Source of the DNA: Struthio camelus
Lineage: Eukaryota > Chordata > Aves > Struthioniformes > Struthionidae
DNA: 64,000 nucleotides
Reading direction: 5' to 3'
Assembly (NCBI RefSeq): GCF_040807025.1
Contig: NC_090981.1
Coordinates: forward strand, 43,639,317-43,703,316
Position 1 is the first letter of the stretch, and each line of letters begins with the position of its first letter. Under the pieces are notes generated by a model, which worked only from the letters and a program-made list of their open reading frames with translations, was not told the DNA's origin and did not search any database. The position numbers were made by a program, and so were the translations under genes. Below are positions 48,427 to 62,612 of the stretch, piece by piece.

Positions 48427-51400
48427 ATATTTCAAAATACGTATATTCATTTCATTTCCTCTTAATTCAAACTGAAAATGAAACATCCTTCAAAAAAATC
48501 AATACGGACTAGTGACTCAGCACAATAACCTGTACAAACTGGCCTATGTCACAGGAACATCCCTCTTGAACAAATACTATCATTTCTTTGGACCTAGAGC
48601 AAAGGAGAATCAGTAATGGCTTGAGATAACTTACATATATCATAAAAGATCAGAAGTGTCAGCTTTCCACACAGGAAAGGTGCGTAGACCTCTGAAATAT
48701 CTGGACACTATATATAGTGCATAACTTGAAAAAGTTTATGAAAATCCGTTTCTTTATTCTGAAAAAAGGCAATGTACTCGGAGAAATACAGATATATGAT
48801 ATCTGCAGACATCTACTGAACTTGAATTTTAAGCACTGGTAATGGCCATGTAGATACATAAAAAAATAGTAGGAAGAAGGCATTATAACGGTCCTAATTT
48901 CCCCGATGAGACATTCCTCAGTCATAGAAAGAAGTGTGTGGCAATACTGGAAACTAAACCTGAATGCCACTGTTACGGACTCTTCACCTTTAGGGTTTTG
49001 ATAAGCTCCTCACTTTCCTGCACTGTGCCAACAGTTTTCCTTGCCTCCATTGGAAGACAATCTTCTCAAATTCCTCTGTCACTTTGAATCTTGAGCCCTG
49101 ATTCACTGGCTACAAGAATATCCCTGACTCTCTATTAATTATGACCAAGGACAAATGATACTGAAGGGAATGATCACATCTCCAGCAGCAACTTTAATCT
49201 GCCTGATCAGTGAGAAACAGTTCTGTCATTAACGTGCCATTTTTTCCCTACAGTTTTCACTGTTGAAATAGACAATTCCCATAGCAACATTCCATGGCAG
49301 CTTGTCCATCACATCAGGAAATACAGATTCACCTGCAAAGAAATAAACTCACCTAATAGCGTTAGCTGTTTCTCTAAAATACATAGGTACAAATTACATA
49401 ATTTATCTTCCATTTCCTAAATGCCCTCCTAGAAAACCAACTCATTTCATTATGGACAAAATTAAGTAGATCTGAATAAATCAGTAATACTATTTATGAA
49501 CAGAGAGAAAATAAGATCATATAGAGCAGGCATTTATTTAAACATCAGAAAACTACTCATACTCTTATGTCGCTAAACCATACATGTCTTTCCACATCAC
49601 AGCTTCAGCTGTGCACTGTGCCAATATTTGCATATATTCCTGAGCTCACCCTTTTTACACAATATGTAACTCTTACGTTCTGATACAAACTACCTAGTTC
49701 ATGTAGCCACCTATTTGGCATTAAGAAAGTTCATCAGATTCTTCAGGCGGGCTTTTCAGAACCGTCGCCTTGATCTAGACTGCAAGGCTCTGCTTTTGAA
49801 AACCACAATGCTTGATGTTGATCATTGCCACTACAATACTGGCCTCAAAGCCTGGCAGAGGATGCTCTTCTGCCTGCCTTCACCCATTTGGTTATGTCAA
49901 GATATTAGAATTAACAGTTCAGATAAAGCATTCAAAAATCAAGACTATTTGAGAAATTATCCAAAAGGGGCTTTGCTTTAAAGCAAGTATACAACGAAAG
50001 AAAGAGTTGCAATGAATGGTATAAAAAAGAAGAAAAAACACCTAACCCAATCAGTCCCCCTAATCAGTCATCTGCTCCCATTAGAAAGGTTGAAGATTAA
50101 GTTAGCTAAAACCTATTTCAACAGGTCCATACTCGTCCTTTCACATAATCGTAGAGCCTTTTTTTGTAAGTTTACATGACGTTCTGTAGGTCACTGATAT
50201 GGACCAGGTTGTCAGCCTGAAATTTATAGCAACTATGTTTTCAAAAGTGGGTATTTAAAACTAGACAGTAAAGCAAGGCCTCTCAGGAGCACCCATCTCT
50301 TCCATCCGCTTGCTAGCACGTGTCCAGGCTCCCAGGAGCAGCGTGGCTCACCCAGAACGCACTGGCATGGAGCACCTCCCTGGCATTCACCAGCTCACAC
50401 GCAGCAGGGAAAGCTGCTGAATTAAAGCAGGGGTTTTCCACTGGCTGCTCTATGTCTAGTTCTGCTGTTACGACAGGACGGCTCGAGGCTGAGCAATAGT
50501 TTCAAAGACTACCTCGGGGAGAGGAGAGACTTCTGACCATGTTCTTTCCCAGAGAGGCCCTCCAATTCTGGGGAAGCACAAGCAATTTCCACTTTTTAGT
50601 AGATCTGAAATTGAGATTGGTCTCAACTGCTACAGGATTTCCAATTCTCCTACAACAGACTTCGTGCCTCACAATGCGTGTAGTACAAAGGTTTATCCTA
50701 CTATGGATTTGAGGGAGTATAGCATTACATTGGGGATTTGGGACGAACGTTCACTGGTAACAGCAATGTGACCATTTACTCTCACTCATGAAAGGAGCTT
50801 AACTTAGGTATTTAAAAGACCAAAAAAAACCTGTCTACTTCTTACTCTGACAACTTCACCTAGCATCTAATGACCATGAATCTTTATTCTATAAAAACTT
50901 TGTTTTCAGTTCTCATAACAAGCTTTACAACCTCTAAAAATCTAATAGTGTTAAGGTGTAATTCCTAAAAATCTTAGCTCTAAAGATGAGGTCATTCTAA
51001 CAAATGACTAAAAATGGCTGGTTTATGAATTTTAAAATGAACAGTTTGTTTATTGCTTTAAAAAACATTTTTTGGAAAGTCCTGTACCAAAGTTTTTGTA
51101 CAAGAGCCAAATTCATTGGTTTTAATATTTCGGCATTTAGCTTTCTATAATTCTTAATAGTATAGTCTAGTATATGAATAGTATAGTGTAAAATTACAAT
51201 ACTAAGTCAATTCTGGTGATGTAAACTGGCATAGTTCTGTGGAAACCCACAGAACTACATGAGCTGAGATCAGCTGGAGGCGTGCAGGACTATCCATACC
51301 TCAACCAACTGGGGCAAGAAGGAACCACAAACCCCATGAGTAACTTTAGAGCTTGCCTGCTGCTGATGTCACGTAACGTGCTGATGCACATTTAAAACAA

Positions 51401-51760
51401 TTCTCTTCTCTTTGCTTTTCTTTCTTGACAAAATCAGTGCTTCTCACGGGCTGCCACTTGCCATGGGATGAACACATAATTGTGTGAGCAGCAAAACCAT
51501 TGCTGCCTGATTTATAACTCTAACTTCAGCGCCTGTGCAGATATTTCTGGGACAAACACAGGTTGACTTGAGTTAAGAACTATTTCCTTAGGGAAGGTAC
51601 GGGCTATCTGGGCAAAAGGAGACAAGTCTCCCAAAATCTAAGAAAATACAGTATTTTTGAGGCCCCTCTCCTCTATTCTCATGAAATGTGACTGAAACTG
51701 GACAACGTTTCTAAAGATAAAGGCAAAATTATTAACAGATCCAGGCCGTATGACTGCTCT

Positions 51761-51851
51761 TGTGTGTATATATATGTGTGTGTGTATGTATATGCATGTG
51801 TGTGCGTATATATGTATATATACATATATATGCATACACACACATGTGCAT
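51761..51851. repeat. 91-bp alternating pyrimidine-purine microsatellite
   Basis: Read base by base, every position alternates pyrimidine/purine for 91 bp (TG, TA, CA and CG steps). It contains a 24-bp perfect palindrome at 51807-51830. Such tracts can adopt Z-DNA or cruciform structure and are usually length-polymorphic. Confidence 0.9.
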
Positions 51852-54800
51852 CTGTGCACATATTTTTATATATAGTATGTAATTAGTCTAAAATTGAATT
51901 TACTGAGTAAATCATTATTTTCTGTATTTTTGCAAAATGTTTAGCCCTACGAGTAATAAAAGTTATGAGATTGGTCCAAAGTACTAGGAGAGAAAAAAAC
52001 AAAATAAAACAAAACACACTACCTAAATGTGCAGAGGACAAAAATATGCAGGTAGAGAGAAAAAGGTCAACACTATCACATTGCAGCCAGCTTCCTTTGC
52101 CAGCAGGGTTTTGTTTTGAATGAAACATTGCTTAACATGCTGAAATGCTTTCCAATGGCTGCTAACGACCACCCTTTCCTGAGCTTCAGAACTTTGATAC
52201 TATGTGAAATCTTGCTATTTGACACAGAGTATATATACTACAAAACCATAACTACAAAAACCCTGGAAACATTTTCCCCTTATAAAATATCTTTCTGTTC
52301 TTCCAGGAGAGTGATTTATTTTTCATTAAAACAGGAAAAAAAATAGGGAACATTGAAGTTCTTACTTTATTTAGAGATAAAAAAAGTAGTTGTATAAAAG
52401 CTTCTTAATAGCTGAACTTCAACACAATGATGATCATCTTAAAGCACTGAGAAAAACAAAACCAAAAAAAGAGTTCCAAATACTACCATCCGCTCAATAA
52501 ATCAAAATGGGAACAAAGCAGGTTTCATGCACTTCAAGACTATGCAGTCAACTACCCTCCAGGCTCCAAGTACTGTTGGATAAATAGCTTTTGCAATACA
52601 CCCAGAAGATCATCAAGTTTGATACCTCTTGGGGAAAAATGGCACAGCAGGCTCCAGGTTCCCCTTTCTCATTCACATCAAAGGATATTCAGTTCTACAC
52701 AGAACTGTAGAGAAGATGCATTAATCTGTGTTCAGCGAATGTCATCTTAGGAATGAAAAAGTAAGGGGTTATTTTTGGTTTGGGGGTTTTTTTTTGGTTT
52801 TTAGAACTTTAATTCACTGTCTACAATAAAAGTGGACAGGTTAGTTTTGTGTTTAACACAGAATAGATTCTAAAAATACACTGGTTGGTTACATTTTGTT
52901 TTGAGCTAGTTATGCAGTCATTTCACTTTCTGCTTTGGGGTAAGATATAACTTTGGAGGTTTAAAAAGAAGCAAAGGAATAAGTAAAATGCAAGTGCCTT
53001 TTCCTGGAAAATTAAAAAGAAAAAATAAAAGTTGATTCAACCCTTTTGGGTCTTTGCTCTTGGAATCACTTTTGCCTTTGTATCCTCTAAGCTGTCAAGA
53101 TGACCCACGAGTTAAGAGTAGAAGCTCTCAAAGCTTGTCTGAGGAGCCTGTTCTGTTTTGCAGCACTGCCAGAATATGCTACAAGATCTAACCAGACTGA
53201 CTCACTCCTTTGGATAATGATCTCATCTGAATTGAAGCTGTGAAAATATCAAGTGACTTGAGATGATACAACCACTGTTGCAAAAACTAGGTTCTGCTGC
53301 AGCTCTTCTAGAAAGAGGGCTTTGCTGGATGACAGAGATGAGATTCATAAAGTAGATACTCCTGGTGATCTGATCCGCCCAGACCCCTGGCCTGGTGCAA
53401 GCAGGCAGCTAGGTCAGAGCTGCTGTCAGCGCTGCAGGGATCCCTCTGCAGCAGGCCATCCTTCTTCAGCCACTCTTCATGCCTCACAGCCCTTAATGGT
53501 CCTCCCGTAAAGCACTGAAGTATTCTGCCCTTGCAGGGCTGAGATCCACCTCAATTCCTTGCCTGTGTATTTGGAGCAACACTCTGAGGACCAGGCTTCG
53601 GTAGCAGAGCTATTGCCACTGGCTTCATTGCTGGCATCTCTACTGCTAATGTGGCCTGTTTTCGTACTGAGTCTTTTCATAGCAATACTTCAAAATGCTG
53701 CCTGAGCAGCTCTGGAGCTCTCAAGGAGCACCAGAGAAGAGAGCTTGTGGTTTTTTTTGTTTGTTTTTTTTTTAAAACCAAAATTCACATGCATGCCTCA
53801 TTTGGCCTGAAAGGCATCTCCGTAGATTGCAGAAGGAGATGAACTGAAATTGTGCTCCTTGGTGTTCAAGGTGCGTATCACTGATCACAAGAACATCCAT
53901 ATCTGTTTGCTGTATGGATTTATCCCAAGCAGGAAAGGAAACTACTTTGTTCCTTTTTCACTGGAACTAAAATCTGCTACCCTATACAGGGAAGACCATC
54001 AGTATTAACTCCAGGTAGATCAACATAAAATTATCAGAAAAGCTGTAAAGCATTTGGAAGAGTTGGTAAGATTTGGTTGATCTAGGACACTCCTAAAATT
54101 TTGACTTCTAACTGTGGTTTAGAATAAGCACCTGCAGAGCGTTGCAGCAATGTTTCTGTCGATGCCCACGTGCTCGAGCCAGATACTGCTTAAAGCACGC
54201 ATGCAGCCCTGGTTTTCTTTGTGATTCCACAGACACTGTCTTGTGTGTGAGGGTTTAACAGCAGTTGAAAATGCAATGAAATATGCTGCAAGAAGAACAA
54301 TAATACATTTAACTTCTGTCCTTATATGTGGAAAACCTTTTGTGTACCAGATTTGGGTTTCTTTATGAGCTGTGACCATAAAATTGTATACAAACTGTAC
54401 TTGATTGTACTTCTTGGGAAGCTGGTTGGTTTGTTTGTAGAAAAAGCAAAAAACACGATAGGTTAGGTTAGATTAGGCGTGCGCGTCTGAAATGTAAAAC
54501 TAACATGCTGGTCACACTTATACCTAGTAAAAACAATCCTCTCCCTTGTTTTCAAACCAATATTTAAGGTTTTTTTTTTTTTAAACAGGAAGCCATAAAA
54601 AGAAACAACAAGCAGAAAGTACTTAAACCACAAGCAAATGCAAGGAAGAGATAAGGTGAAATGCTAAAAATAAATCTGGAGCAGTTGCAAGTGTAGTGAG
54701 GAAGGAAAGTAGCAGTAAAACATCCAAGTCTTTATGCAAATATGGTTAAAAAAAGAAAATAAAAAAGCAATAGGAATCAGCTGGTGACAGGAAGAGAGCA

Positions 54801-57800
54801 GTGGAACAAAGATCACTCCTGGAAGGCAAACACAAACTGTTACAATAACCTGTGCAGGAAAGCTGGAGACGTGAGAGAAGGTCAAAGCACAACTAGCGTA
54901 TTCAAAGAAAGCAAGAGGAGTGAGGCAAAATGAAGAGGAATGGCAGAGGCGAAGCCCATTCAGCTGCACCTGTGACGACTCGGTCATTCAGGCAGGCTCC
55001 AAGGGCCTGGCTGCTGACCACCCATTTGGACAGCCTGTGCCCTTCTCCGAGGACACTGCAGCAGGGCAGTGCCGCAGCACCACCCCTTCGGGATTATATG
55101 AGGGGAAAAAATAAGCTCTGCCTGACCTGGGACTGCTGGGTGTCCCCGCCGGGACCTCGGAGCTGGGGCTCCCCAACACCTTGTTAGCTTTGGTGCAGAG
55201 AGGCAGCTGGGCCAGCAGCATATGCAGTGGCACTGGGCTGAGTCCAGCAAAAGGCTTCCCAAAACCCGAACAGAGGCAGACACTCCAATAGCTCTGAAGG
55301 GCTCTGCTCTGGCCCTAAAGGGTTATTTCTGGCCTACAGATAACTGTATGGCACCCATGTCCCTGCCTGTTCCCCAGCCCATCCCCTGCTATGCACGTTA
55401 GGAGCTTTTCAATTGCCCAAGGTTTCTCGCTGTTTTCCAAGTTGAGATCAGCCTGTTGTCCAACACGCTGATCTGGTCCTTCAGCATACAGAGGCCAACC
55501 ATCCTTAAACCACAGTGATTCACCCATTAAAGCAGGGGTGCGGACAGGTGGGTTAAGTCTTAATAATAACCTAAGAATATAAGACATAAGGTTTGCAGAG
55601 AGAAACTTGTAAGTAAGTGGCAGAAAAAATGAGCGGACAGAGAAGAGTCAAATAGGCATGAAAAGTCATTAAAAAAAAAAACAACTTAAGTGCTTTATAC
55701 CACGAATCAGTACAAAATACGAAAAACCAGAAGTTTCATGAAACAAATGTTAAATAATCATCCAGGAAAGCGACACGGGATTTTACAAGAAGCTTTAGAT
55801 AAACAGCAGATGATTGAAACGTAGGCAAAAGAATGGTCAGTGATGGCTTGAACTTTGAAAACTCCTGAGGGACTTGTTAAAAACAAAAACAAAAAAAGGC
55901 AATAGTATATAGGACTGGAACTTATCAAACATAGCACTAACCTTTGAACATGGAAGAATGTAAGGCTCGGGGGGAAGAAGGAAAAAAAAAACAGTTCAGC
56001 CTCAGCTAAAACCAAGCAATAGGACACCTATGAACTTTTGCAGAGAAATTCAAGGTGAAAAAAAATCCTACAAAAAAACCCCTTCAACCTATGAAGAACA
56101 TGAGATTATGCAAACAAGCCTAATCTTTCCCCAGTGTGTTCCCTTAGAATGACAGGCTACAGTCCAGAGCCTAAACTAATATTTCTTTAGGATGAAAAGA
56201 TCAAGAAAGGTCTTGGGACAAGCAGACAGTTATCCCTCCATGCATTTTAAACAGCATTTTGTCTTCTGAAAATACCAGCGCACTGAAGAACACTGCTAAA
56301 TGCAACTTGTGTTAGACTTAACTTGCTATATCCCATTATCAGATCCCAAACAATCCAGTTTCCTGAGGGCAGACTACCATTTAAACGCTCATAACTGAGG
56401 GAAGAAGCGTTCAGGAGTTCAATACAGTTGTTATGATTCATAGAAGTTTTACCTAATACTGCAGAGTCATACCCTTATGATCATTATATGAGCAAATATA
56501 AATATTGCTTGAAGTCAAGAATGATCCTAAACTTGATTTTGAAACAGTTCAAAAATAACTGTTTAGTAGCACAATACTGAGAAAAACAAGGATGACTTTT
56601 ACATTTCTCTTCCGCTTTCTGAGACAGCAGCAGAAAAGGTCAAGCATTACTTCAGATTTGTTGGTACTGTACTGTTGTACTGTACTAAATTGGTAGTTAA
56701 TCACTCAAGAACAAGTGATGTCTTCAAAATACAAGGTATGGCAACAATTATCAAAGAAAACCTCTCCTTGCCTTTCCCCAGTCTCTCTTGGTAGACAGAA
56801 GTCATATTTGCATTGATTCCAGAAGAACAGAGGACACTGTAATACTTCATCTACTGTACCATTTCTTAAAAGCACCTATGCTCACCTTAAAAACATACTT
56901 AGTTCCTTGTGTAAGCTAGAATATAAAAAACATACCTTTTAAAAACTATTGCTTGTATTTTGCTAAGGAAAATAGAGCATTAGTGTAGAGCAAATTTTTA
57001 TGCCAGACAATAATACTACACATTCATCTAATTGAATTCAAAGTCATGCTCCAATACAGTACCCCAAGGAGGCAAATGTTATTCCAATTCTATTAATACT
57101 GCACGTGCTGTTTAACAAATACATTGTAAAAACCAGACAGAAAGAAAATAGAGAAGGGCCCTCCACTCCCTTTTTTTCAGGCACAAAAGCAAGAAATTAA
57201 ACCCCATTTGATTCCAGCAGTAAAATCCAAGCAATACTCGCTGGCGTTTTTTGTTTGTATTGCTATATTTTTAGAAAGGTTGGCCAGATACATTCTTAAG
57301 GAACTTTTATTGATTAGCATGACTTAGCTCCCAGGGAAAATATAATTGTGGCTTAAAGCACAAAACTAATGCAGACTATGATGATGATCTTTCAACTGGC
57401 AAAATGTTTTCATGCACCCACTACAGTATTAAGAGAAATCTGTTTTGTTAGCGACATTTTGTTTGATTTAGTTTCCCAGAAGAAATTAATACACAATATG
57501 AAGGCTGTAGATATATCACACTTCTCAACTAAAAGCAAAATGTTTAAAATTATAAATAAGTTTGCATAGATTTTTTCTGAGCAGAAAAATTTCATAGAAT
57601 ATATTTAGAAATGCTCAGTATAATTTGAAAAAATTTTTTAACTTCATAGCCAACATTTTATGAACTCATCATTTCCATAAGGCCTGCCTTGCTATTTGAT
57701 CACAGGAATACAAGCTTCTTTTGAGAATTAACATGCATCCACAAATGTAATCTTAGAAACAAAACAACAAACCGACTCAGTTACTATGTTTTCACTTAGC

Positions 57801-60429
57801 TCGTCTGGTATTCAGGAAGCGAGGCTCTGATTAGTAATCACTGAGAAAGCCCTTGAAATGATGAGTGACCTTTCAAAAGTTCAGAAGAATAAACACGTAT
57901 CATGAAATCACTGGAAAACAGCTTCTTAAAGAAAACAGGCAATGGAGAAACGTAGTTAGGATGAATGTTTCACTATGTGCCAGTCACATCCTGATTTTAA
58001 TGCTCTCAACATCACAGAAGACCGAGCACCACCTCTCTCTAAAAAACAGGAATGCTCGTTTTTTGCTTCACAGTTTAAGCAGATGCTTACACTATATTAA
58101 CATTGCCTTTCTATAACACCAGAGGACTACCCATGTTGAAATATTCTGGTGTTGTACTAAGACATTCTGAGATGAGACATTTGTTTCCTCAATGAGAAAG
58201 TACCAACAATTACGAGCTTTCAGAGACCACACTCCCAAGAGAAACAGACATATTGGAAGAGACAATAAAAAAGTATGTTTTGGCCAAAACTGGATTTAAA
58301 TAAAACCTTTAAATAAAAGGTAATCCCCATGACCTCTCACTGTAAGGCCTCTCACTGTGATCTTAAGTGGAGGAACAGTCTCCTTATAGAAACAGAAGGC
58401 AGTAATTAGACATGCCTGTAAGAATTACACATCATAAACACAATGAACTTGAAGTCTTAATACATATCAAGAGCTATGACTTAATTGCCACCAAAAAGAT
58501 TGAATTTGGAAAAAAAAGTGCAATAACACAATATTGATGCAGTTTGGAATAGCTTTCCTACTTTCTCAGCTAGAAATGGCATATGAGAAGGAGAAGCCTT
58601 TTGCTGTATATCAAGAAGGTATGTATTTGCTCAGATGCTCAGGAAATTGAAGACAAACAGATCTGGAATGTCTCTGGGTGAAGAAAAAAGGGGAAGAGAA
58701 CAAAAAAACCCTCTACCTCAAAATTGTCCCATTCTCCCATTCCCAGTCAGGAGATGGTAAACGAGTTTTTGTTTTTATTTTAAAAAAGTACTTGAGGCAT
58801 CCAGTAATGCTGCTAACACAGGATATTATTCAATTATTTGTTGAAAGAACAAAATAAAATAGCACGAACTCAAAAAGACAACATTCAATAAAGGAAAGGG
58901 CAACTTGCAAGAAAGAAAAATGAAATGTTTAAGTACAGGGTGAAGAATAGCTAGCAGTCCTATAAAAAAGGATCCAAGTGTAAAATGGGTCACAGCTGAG
59001 TAGGAGTCAAAGGCCTGACAAGACGTGAAAACAAAAAAAACTAAACTAAAAATTTCTAATTCAAGGATACGTTAATACTATTACCTGGACACAGAAGGCA
59101 ATGATTTCGCTCACTTTCAATGTTTCGCTCTGCACCTCAGAAAAAGATGTAGACAAACTCAAGAGATCAGAAGACAGCAACAAGAATATCCAGCTACCGT
59201 AAAAAAAAAAAAAAAAAAAAAAAGTGACACAGGAAAGAAGATCCGAGGAACCTCAATTCATATGAAAGAGCAGATCTATAATAGGGTATTAACTGAGATA
59301 ATTAAAACACTAGATTCCTAGAAACATAAGCCCTTAAAAGAAAGGTATTTCACCCAACAAACAATTTTGTCCTTAAATATGAGACACTAGCTAATTCGAG
59401 TCCTTCCAAAACTACAGCACTGCTGAAAACAACCATATGGAAACAACTGGAAAAAAAAAGTGTGTGCGTTAACATAAAGAATAAATTCAAAATCATTATA
59501 CTGATTTTGTCTACCTTCCTCCCAGTTTCAAATTTCAGCAAGAGCCACAAAGCCAGCTGTAGCTGGGTTAAGCCCACATTACCAGATAGAAGTGCAGCAA
59601 GAATTTCAGGGTGATTTGAACAGAGTTTTCTTTCACAGTGCAATCAGTCAGACGCTAGATTCATGCCCTTCACAGAGCCAGCCTATAAACTACAGAATAA
59701 CACACCAACCAAATCAAAACAGGATGCGCATGGCAGTCCATAGGTTTCTAGAGCACCTTCTCCGAGATTCAGTTGCAAGGCACTCAGGGGCTTTTGCAGT
59801 TACTGCCAGCCCAGGGGATACACACACTCAGAACAGTCCAGAACAAATTATAAAGCTGAATTGCATAACACAATCTACTGCTTGGCTTCCTGAGGCATTA
59901 CCAGTGCAGACTGGGAATCAGAAACAAGAGCTATGTACACCATCGCAACTCACAGGTGTTTTCCTTAAAATGCTTGCTATGTTACCATAGAACTTCACTT
60001 TTCACTCTGTGAGTGCAGAGAATAACTAAAGTGTTAGAAAAAATTTAACTGCCACAGTTCTGTGTTGGAGAATTTCAAGCGGGGAGAAGAGCTCCCCCTT
60101 ATAGGGAAAGGGAATGAAAATGGCAGTTCAGCCTTGAACTGCAGCACAGATTCCCTTTATCTATCAAAATGTAAGTTCTGTCTTGTACAGAGATTGTTCG
60201 AGATTGTCCACTCTTAAAACATGCCTTCATTGCTTACAGCTTTGCCAAAATAGCAGTTTGGGCTGAAACCTTCCAAGCCAGATGTCTGCCTAAGGCTGAA
60301 TTTTCTTGCACAAGTTTGAGCCAACACGTCAGATGTTTCAGGGAATGAAGCTACATTTTGCAGCATTAAAACATTCTGGTGACCTTTTCTTCAAGGAGGT
60401 CAGAGATGGTGTCTGGGAGAAGACATTCC

Positions 60430-60510
60430 TGACAAATTTAAAATGTACATTAGCTGGAAAGAGAAGCAAGATCTGTAGTAAGAGATAACATCTTTTATTA
60501 GATCAGCAGA
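60430..60510. repeat. Possible ancient repeat tail
   Basis: On the - strand this contains CTAATAAAAGATGTTATCTC, similar to the 'CCAATAAAAGATATTACCT' tail that ends a common reptile/amniote interspersed repeat. A short match, so only tentative. Confidence 0.25.
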
Positions 60511-62544
60511 CATATAAGACGAAAAGGTACTCATCTAACCTGATCTGGCAGTTCTAAGCCTTCCAGAAGGTGGAATTCAGCAACTCAAACCTTCAAAGAC
60601 TGAATCCTCACTTGCACACCATTCCCTCAAGGCTGAGTACTGAGCAGAACACAGAGTCACCATCCCCACAGAAAAATAGGTAATGTTGATCGGCTGTGCA
60701 CCAGGATGTAACAGATATGCAATCAGAGCTGTCGACAGGGAGTGTTGTCCCCCCTGTATGTTCTCACCCCTCTGCAAAGCTGTTGCTAGTGACTAGGCTA
60801 ACGCACAGAAGGGCTAGACTGGGGGGCTATTTTGGAAGGAAATAGTCAAAGTTCCTTAAAAAAACTGCTTGGAGATCGGGTGGGTAGGAAATAAAGGGAT
60901 AGCAGAACTGGCACCTAACAAATTAGGTGAGGTGGGAAAAGATGGGAGATTGTACTCACTGGGAAGAAGTGCTAGATCAAGGGACAGTGGGGACTGTCCA
61001 GGGGACATATCAGCAAACTAAATGAAGAACAACTAGGTGTTAATCGTGTTAATCATAAAAGGTGAAACACACCTAAAAGGACGTGGAATTTATTTTACAC
61101 AAGCAACCTCAAATCTGACCTTTCCTTACATTTTAAGGATGCTATTACAGAGTTTTAAAATTCTCATCCTGCATCTGCAACATTACTTATAAACATTCAC
61201 ATGCACTATTGTGAAGCGAAGAATGAAATTAGATGCTATACTGAGCTAGTCTAGCAGAGAAGCCTTGCAGGCTGTTACTGACCCCCTTCTCTCCTTTCCT
61301 GGGCTAAATTTTCTCTCCGGTTTTCTTGATGGTTCTCATGACCATTACATCCCTCCATGAGGTGATTCAACTCACTAACCCAGCAAAAAAATTAACTCAG
61401 AGGGAGTGGGAGGAAAAAAACCCCACAAAACAACCACACACGCATCTTTCTAAGTCAGCAAGTTGAACTGGCTCCCAGAGAAGGAAAGAAGCAGAACAGC
61501 TGGCAGGAGAAAGGGGCAGGACCACACAGCAGGGAATGGGGGGAGCAAGACCTCCCCCTTCATTTCAGATAATGGTCTTCAGCATCACAAGTTGAAGGAT
61601 ATTTATTACAAAAATTACAGCATGACATATAAAAACCTTAGAGGAGAAAACGCTTTTGGCTTACCTAAAGCAAAGCTATTATCTCTGTCTATAGACAAGC
61701 AACATTTAACAGGAATCACTTAAACCTCCCCACAGATTATGGCCCCTAGAAACAGAAGTTTTTACCAGAAAATCTGACAAAGACTAGCAATATTTCTTTG
61801 TTTATCGTCACAACTCCAGAGTCACCCATTGAACCTATTTCACTTCAGCAATGTTACAATGACTCAGGCTGGTGTGCAGTATATTCCCTACAAAGAAATC
61901 AGCTTTATTGTTTATCTCATACCTATGCTATTTAAAAACAAAATAGTTTTATTTAGTCTCTCTTATTTTTCTGTAGTTCAGCCACTGTGGCCAAAATGTA
62001 CCCAGTGGACATCCCACCCACTTAAGAGATTAAAACTGAAAAAACATCCTTCTGTTCTTAAAAATCTCTCTCCTAGATCCATGTTACAATTCAATTTGTA
62101 TTCAGACACTGCATTCCAGACTAAGTTTTGAAGAGCCTTTTATACCAACTTTTCCCCTAAACAATAGCTTACCAACCCCAGCCCTCAAGCCTGGAAATTC
62201 TCACAAAAATATACTTTTATACCAGCTGAAAAAAGGGGCAGTGATCCAGCATCCAATCGTAACACTTGCTTTGGAAAATAACAGCAGTCAGATGGTCAGA
62301 GAAACACCACCTCCGCTGCTGGAAGAAATAGTGCAATATTCGTTCAGCTACAACAGACTGAGCAGGAGGGCAGCTGTGACCGGTGTTGGTGGCCCCTGTA
62401 CGGGCGCACCACAACCTCATAGGCCTACGAGCCCAAAGACACAAATCACTTGGGTTTGGGTGGTGGAGAAACCCAGGGCTGGGTGAGACCTACCTAAGTT
62501 TCAGGGAGATCCGGTGAGGGCACATTCGCGCTGTGCGCTTGGTC

Positions 62545-62612
62545 TCAGCTCATTGAAGTCGGCCAAAAGATACTTGCTGACATCAGATCCTGCTCTTGCA
62601 TGAGCCCTGCTA
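62545..62612. repeat. Possible second ancient amniote repeat fragment
   Basis: CTCATTGAAGTCGGCCAAAA followed by GATACTTGCTGACATCAGATCCTG looks like a degraded palindromic 'CATTGAAGTCAATGG ... CCATTGACTTCAATGG ... GGATCAGGCC' repeat found across amniotes. It is related in type to the fragment near 46.7 kb but not a close copy. Confidence 0.35.

Noticed and set aside
54461..54477. GGTTAGGTTAGATTAGG, telomere-like
   Set aside because: Only three imperfect units with TTAGG/TTAGA rather than TTAGGG; too short and impure to be an interstitial telomere repeat.
55432..55500. Possible CR1 fragment (CAGCCTGTTGTCCAACACG and GGTCCTTC)
   Set aside because: Two short motifs resemble antisense CR1, but the sequence on both sides does not continue the match; insufficient to call.
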